Shown: positions 32,375 to 35,404 of the stretch, piece by piece
Layout of the letters: every line of letters starts with the position of its first letter
Position numbering within the stretch: position 1 is the first letter of the stretch
Source: Ophiothrix spiculata
Lineage: Eukaryota > Echinodermata > Ophiuroidea > Amphilepidida > Ophiotrichidae
Assembly (NCBI GenBank): GCA_000969725.1
Contig: JXSR01S008848.1
DNA: 35,404 nucleotides
Direction: 5' to 3' (one strand)
The notes under the pieces: generated by a model
Databases searched by the model: none
What the model saw: only the letters and a program-made list of their open reading frames with translations
Told to the model about the DNA's origin: nothing
Translations under genes and position numbers: made by a program

Positions 32375-33222
32375 TGCTTGGAGGAATAAGTATTATTTAA
32401 AGTACAAAAAGATTAAAATTTATATTCTCAGGAATAAATTTGGCCTGTCAGCCAAAAAGGAAAGGAAAACACTGTTTAACGGGCCTGAATAACCCAGATT
32501 TGAGGGGGTTCGGAATGTAATTTTCTTAGAAAATTTGTTGATAGGGATATTTTAGGCAAATTTTAATATCATTCCAAGGAAGAAATTATTACTTTTAACT
32601 GTCTTGGCACAAATGGACATTGCCTACTTGTGGCTCTGAAAAGATCTGTTCTTTTGCCAACCATTTGACAAAAAGAAAAATCTTGTGTAAATCATCGACT
32701 GATGATAAATTGCCCTGTATCCTTTTATAACCATAGAGCAGATATCACAATATTTCAATTTTTGGTACATTTTCGCTTGCGTGTAACTGGGATTATGTTT
32801 ACTTGTGGATGAAGAAAAGCCTCATAATTCCCACCTATTTTAGTGTTGATCAATGTAAATATGTGGATTGCTGTAGTCAAATCAATGACTTGTATAAAGC
32901 AAATTCACCAACATCTGCTTATAAATTGCTCCTGTATCTGCTGAAGTTACCAGGTATAGCGCCCACCCCATGGTTTGGTATTGGCTTCGGATTGAGATGT
33001 GACAGGCCTTGGGTTCGTATTCCACAGTGGAATGAGACCAGATAGCCATTTTATATGGGAATTTCCTTCCAAGGATCAGGGTTATTGGAGAAAGAAGACA
33101 AATTTTCTTATGTTAACATGTTTTCTTTCTGATTTGTTTCATGCACTGACTGTCTGATTGCACAAATAAATTAGGTAAGTGTTTCTAATCAGTGTTTCAA
33201 CTCTTTGTCTTAGCAGTATTTC
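32375..33222. other. AT-rich sequence with a possible eroded SINE B box
   Basis: 'CTTGGGTTCGTATTCCAC' near 33009-33026 resembles a polymerase III B box (GGTTCGANTCC). It sits about 50 bases after a less convincing A-box-like region (from about 32957). It may be an old SINE; no tRNA folds. Confidence 0.3.
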
Positions 33223-33850
33223 TACAGGGTGTCCCAGACAAAACCTTACAATCTTTGTGTGTAATTTTCTTGGGTTTAATGGATAGTCAGAAAGTATGTA
33301 AAGGTTGCATTTTATAGCCCATGAATGGAACTTCCAGGTACCGTTTGTTTCATTTCAATCGGAAATGTACAAGAAAAGTTATGTTTTATCAAATATTTGG
33401 GTGGATTTTTGTCTGGTTCAATTTCATGATTATTAACCATGAAGTAGGGGTGTTTCTGAATGGAATAAAAATGGGTCGCCTTGGAAAATTTATCATATCT
33501 GTCTTATTTTTACATCAAATTTGTTTGTTTTTTCAGCACAGATAAAAGAGAGCATGCACATAATAAATTAGTAAACATCGATATGGTTGAGTGAGCAGAT
33601 CAATAACAATACTCAATAGAACTTCATTCAAGGGGAACTTACAAAATCGTGAAATTGGACCAGACAAAAATCCATCCAATTATTGGATAAAGTATAACTT
33701 GTGTACACTACTGATTGAAATGAAACAAACGGTATCTAAAAGTTCAATTCATGGATTATAAAATGCAACCTTTACATACTTTGTAACTATCCGTTAAGCC
33801 CAAGAAAATTGCACACAAAGATTGTTAGTTTTTTTCTGGGACACCCTGTA
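33223..33850. mobile_element. TA-flanked foldback element, 'CAGGGTGTC' family, two-armed copy
   Basis: The element runs 33225-33848 between TA dinucleotides, with perfect CAGGGTGTCCCAG / CTGGGACACCCTG ends. The outer 200 bases or so on each side are inverted copies: 'TTCTTGGGTTTAATGG', 'GGTTGCATTTTATAG', 'ACCGTTTGTTTCATTTCAAT' and their reverse complements. The central 150-190 bases are unpaired. The right arm matches the single-arm element at 12264-12534 along nearly its whole length. TA duplication suggests Tc1/mariner-type mobilisation. The 74-codon frame at 33321-33545 arises from arm and spacer and has no domain. Confidence 0.85.
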
Positions 33851-33854
33851 TTCA

Positions 33855-34727
33855 GTGTAAGTCTTGTCAAGTATTTCTATTCTATGCTTGTTGTATGAAA
33901 TATTTTATTACAGTAAACTGTAACCTGTTACTCGTACATTGAAGAAAGTTGATATGTGACCTTACATCACAAACAAGTGATAAAGTTGGTAAGCTTCATC
34001 ATGTGCAATGGGTTTAATATTACAGAAGTGAGCTTTCAAAGCTCTGAAGGGGTCAAGACATTTGAAAAATCATAAACAAATCCTGTGGTAACTTGCAGCA
34101 CAAGCATAAAATCTTTATAAACATTATTTTCTTGTATTAATTGCTTTATATCCAAGCTTACTTTAGCCTACTATTTAGTTTTAAAGCTATCATAGCTAGG
34201 ATTTGTATGACTTTTAAAAATGGGAAAAGGTGTCCCAACTCCTTTGGACCTGTAAAAGCTCACTTCTAGAAAAGTAATGCATGGATTTTGTTCATTTTTT
34301 GCAACAAAAAATTAGGGACATCACAATTTGTTGTCGTCAACTAACATTGTCTGGTGTGATTTAGTTTTGAACCATGTGGTGTTGAAATTCTGATAACTTC
34401 TTCTGAGACACATTTTATGTATGGTATATAAGGCTCCGTGTCCATAGGCTGTTCCTAGGTGACATGTGCCGTTGTTTCTTTTTCCCATTGTGACGTGCTA
34501 CACAGACATAGATTAAAGAAAGTACAGATAGGAAAGTTTAACAATTTCTAAACTTTGTTAAACATGGATTTACCGCAGCAAGAACATTTATTTACAGATA
34601 GGAAACTTGTCTATTTACACCCTAAGCAAAAGTCAGGGGATTGTGCCACGCGGGCGCCATGCCTAGACTGACGCTGCGAGAGTGCGTAGTGACTCTGCTG
34701 TGCGTTCTGTCGCGCACTACTATTACT
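33855..34727. other. AT-rich sequence passing into a GC-richer patch
   Basis: From about 34645 the sequence becomes CpG-rich ('CACGCGGGCGCCATGCC', 'GCGAGAGTGCGTAGTGACTC'). No exon or promoter element could be supported. Confidence 0.4.
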
Positions 34728-34831
34728 TGACTATAACGCAATACGCATCATACATTTTGCAGCCAAATTGTGCGTAAGCAAAGAACAACGCTTGACTAGC
34801 TCGACAGCTGCATTCAGTTGCCAGAGTATGT

Positions 34832-34951
34832 ACACAGACAATAAACTTTGTTCTGCTTAGTGATCATATCAGTGGCCTTGTATACGGAAGATCTGCTGTA
34901 CACAAGGCTACTGATATAATCACTAAGCAGAACGAAGTTTATTGTCTGTGT
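34832..34951. repeat. 54-bp near-perfect hairpin
   Basis: The left arm (34832-34885, starting ACACAGACAATAAACTTTG) and the right arm (34898-34951, ending CTTCGTTCTGC's complement and TATTGTCTGTGT) match at 50 of 54 positions around a 12-base loop. All four differences are transitions. Outside it a weaker inverted pair (ACTATAACGC near 34730 and GCATTATAGT near 34956) extends the symmetry. No polymerase III terminator or gene context is visible. Confidence 0.85.
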
Positions 34952-34993
34952 GACGCATTATAGTTTGAAACAATGGTAGGGCTTACTCCACAA

Positions 34994-35027
34994 GGGAATA
35001 GCCAATGGGTATCCATTGGCTGTTCCC
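34994..35027. repeat. 15-bp hairpin
   Basis: GGGAATAGCCAATGG pairs with CCATTGGCTGTTCCC at 14 of 15 positions around a 4-base loop. It lies between the 54-bp hairpin and the next inverted pair. Confidence 0.8.
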
Positions 35028-35033
35028 CAGTGG

Positions 35034-35186
35034 CATATGCCCTTTCACCGTGTGCTATTGTCCCCAATGGTCACACGAAAAGCACAGGGAGCATTTGTTT
35101 CTGATATGGTCACTAAGCAAAACAACGGTTTATTGTGTGTGGCGAGTAATAATTGGGGACAATGGCACACAGAACAAGGGCATATG
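35034..35186. repeat. 35-bp inverted repeat enclosing a third copy of the hairpin arm
   Basis: CATATGCCCTTTCACCGTG...GTCCCCAAT (35034-35068) is matched in reverse complement at 35152-35186 with 30 of 35 identical. Between the arms, 35101-35141 ('CTGATATGGTCACTAAGC', then 'GGTTTATTGTGTGTGGCG') is a diverged direct copy of the right hairpin arm at 34911-34951. The three structures form one nested palindromic region, probably a composite foldback transposon. Confidence 0.75.
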
Positions 35187-35404
35187 TCACTGCAGGGTTA
35201 GTGCGGATCCTTGAAAGTACTTTATTTTGCAATTTCCAGGCCTTGAAAGTCCTTGAAAAACTGACTTTATCAAAACAAGGTCTTCTAAAAAACTGCGCTC
35301 GATGCCTTTAGTAAATTTGCTGGACTTTTTGTGTATAATTTTGGAAATGACAATAGCAAAATTGACGTTTGTGTGTTTATGGTTTTGCATGATGTGGAAT
35401 AATA

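Noticed and set aside
33321..33545. 74-codon frame within the foldback element
   Set aside because: It is composed of arm and spacer sequence; the same arm in reverse elsewhere has no matching frame, and no transposase motif is present.

Overview
This is an AT-rich window of nuclear DNA from a multicellular eukaryote. It has no bacterial-style gene organisation: no operons, no ribosome-binding sites and no long open reading frames. It looks like intron or intergenic DNA packed with short non-autonomous transposons. The repeat types are a (AAT)n tail followed by an 'ACATTTATAGAGCGC'-like block, hAT-like 'CAGTGGCG' ends, TA-flanked 'CAGGGTGTCCCAG' foldbacks, TTAA-flanked elements and tRNA-derived SINE heads. 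Together they suggest a marine invertebrate, perhaps an invertebrate deuterostome such as an echinoderm or hemichordate. That placement is an inference from repeat style, not a marker-based identification.

No complete gene, rRNA, functional tRNA or CRISPR array is visible. The only stretch that reads like host coding sequence is one short candidate internal exon on the plus strand (29450-29533), with acceptor and donor signals and a phase 1-1 frame. Two other protein-like patches are weaker: 11130-11240, which may be a decayed hAT transposase fragment, and 27143-27235. The longest uninterrupted reading frame (14773-15300, 175 codons) lies inside a transposon-like element and is judged non-coding.

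Layout. 1-4400 holds a diverged dispersed repeat, a TTAA-flanked piggyBac-like element, microsatellites, a foldback MITE, a long pyrimidine tract and a 0.7 kb element with inverted ends. 4400-9700 is mostly unremarkable AT-rich DNA with a half MITE and a GA-rich microsatellite. 9700-20000 is dense in elements: TTAA-flanked families at 9.7, 13.3, 18.2 and 19.6 kb, a TA-flanked element at 12.3 kb, a SINE head at 14.1 kb, a TIR element with subterminal repeats at 14.8-15.4 kb and a foldback at 17 kb. 20.8-21.2 kb carries the (AAT)n tail and a TIR MITE. An assembly gap of 927 Ns occupies 21398-22324. 22.3-26.8 kb has TTTA/TTTG simple repeats, a local duplication, a truncated second copy of the 9.7 kb family, two hAT-like ends and a TIR element flanked by a 6-bp duplication. 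28.3-35.4 kb holds a minus-strand tRNA SINE, the candidate exon, a TTAA element inserted between two 28-bp repeats, an AT-rich inverted repeat, a foldback MITE, a two-armed version of the 12.3 kb element, and a nested set of hairpins at the right edge.

The main interest is transposon structure. Several families occur twice or more in the window, so termini, target duplications and internal architecture can be read by comparing copies. No new defence or metabolic system is apparent.
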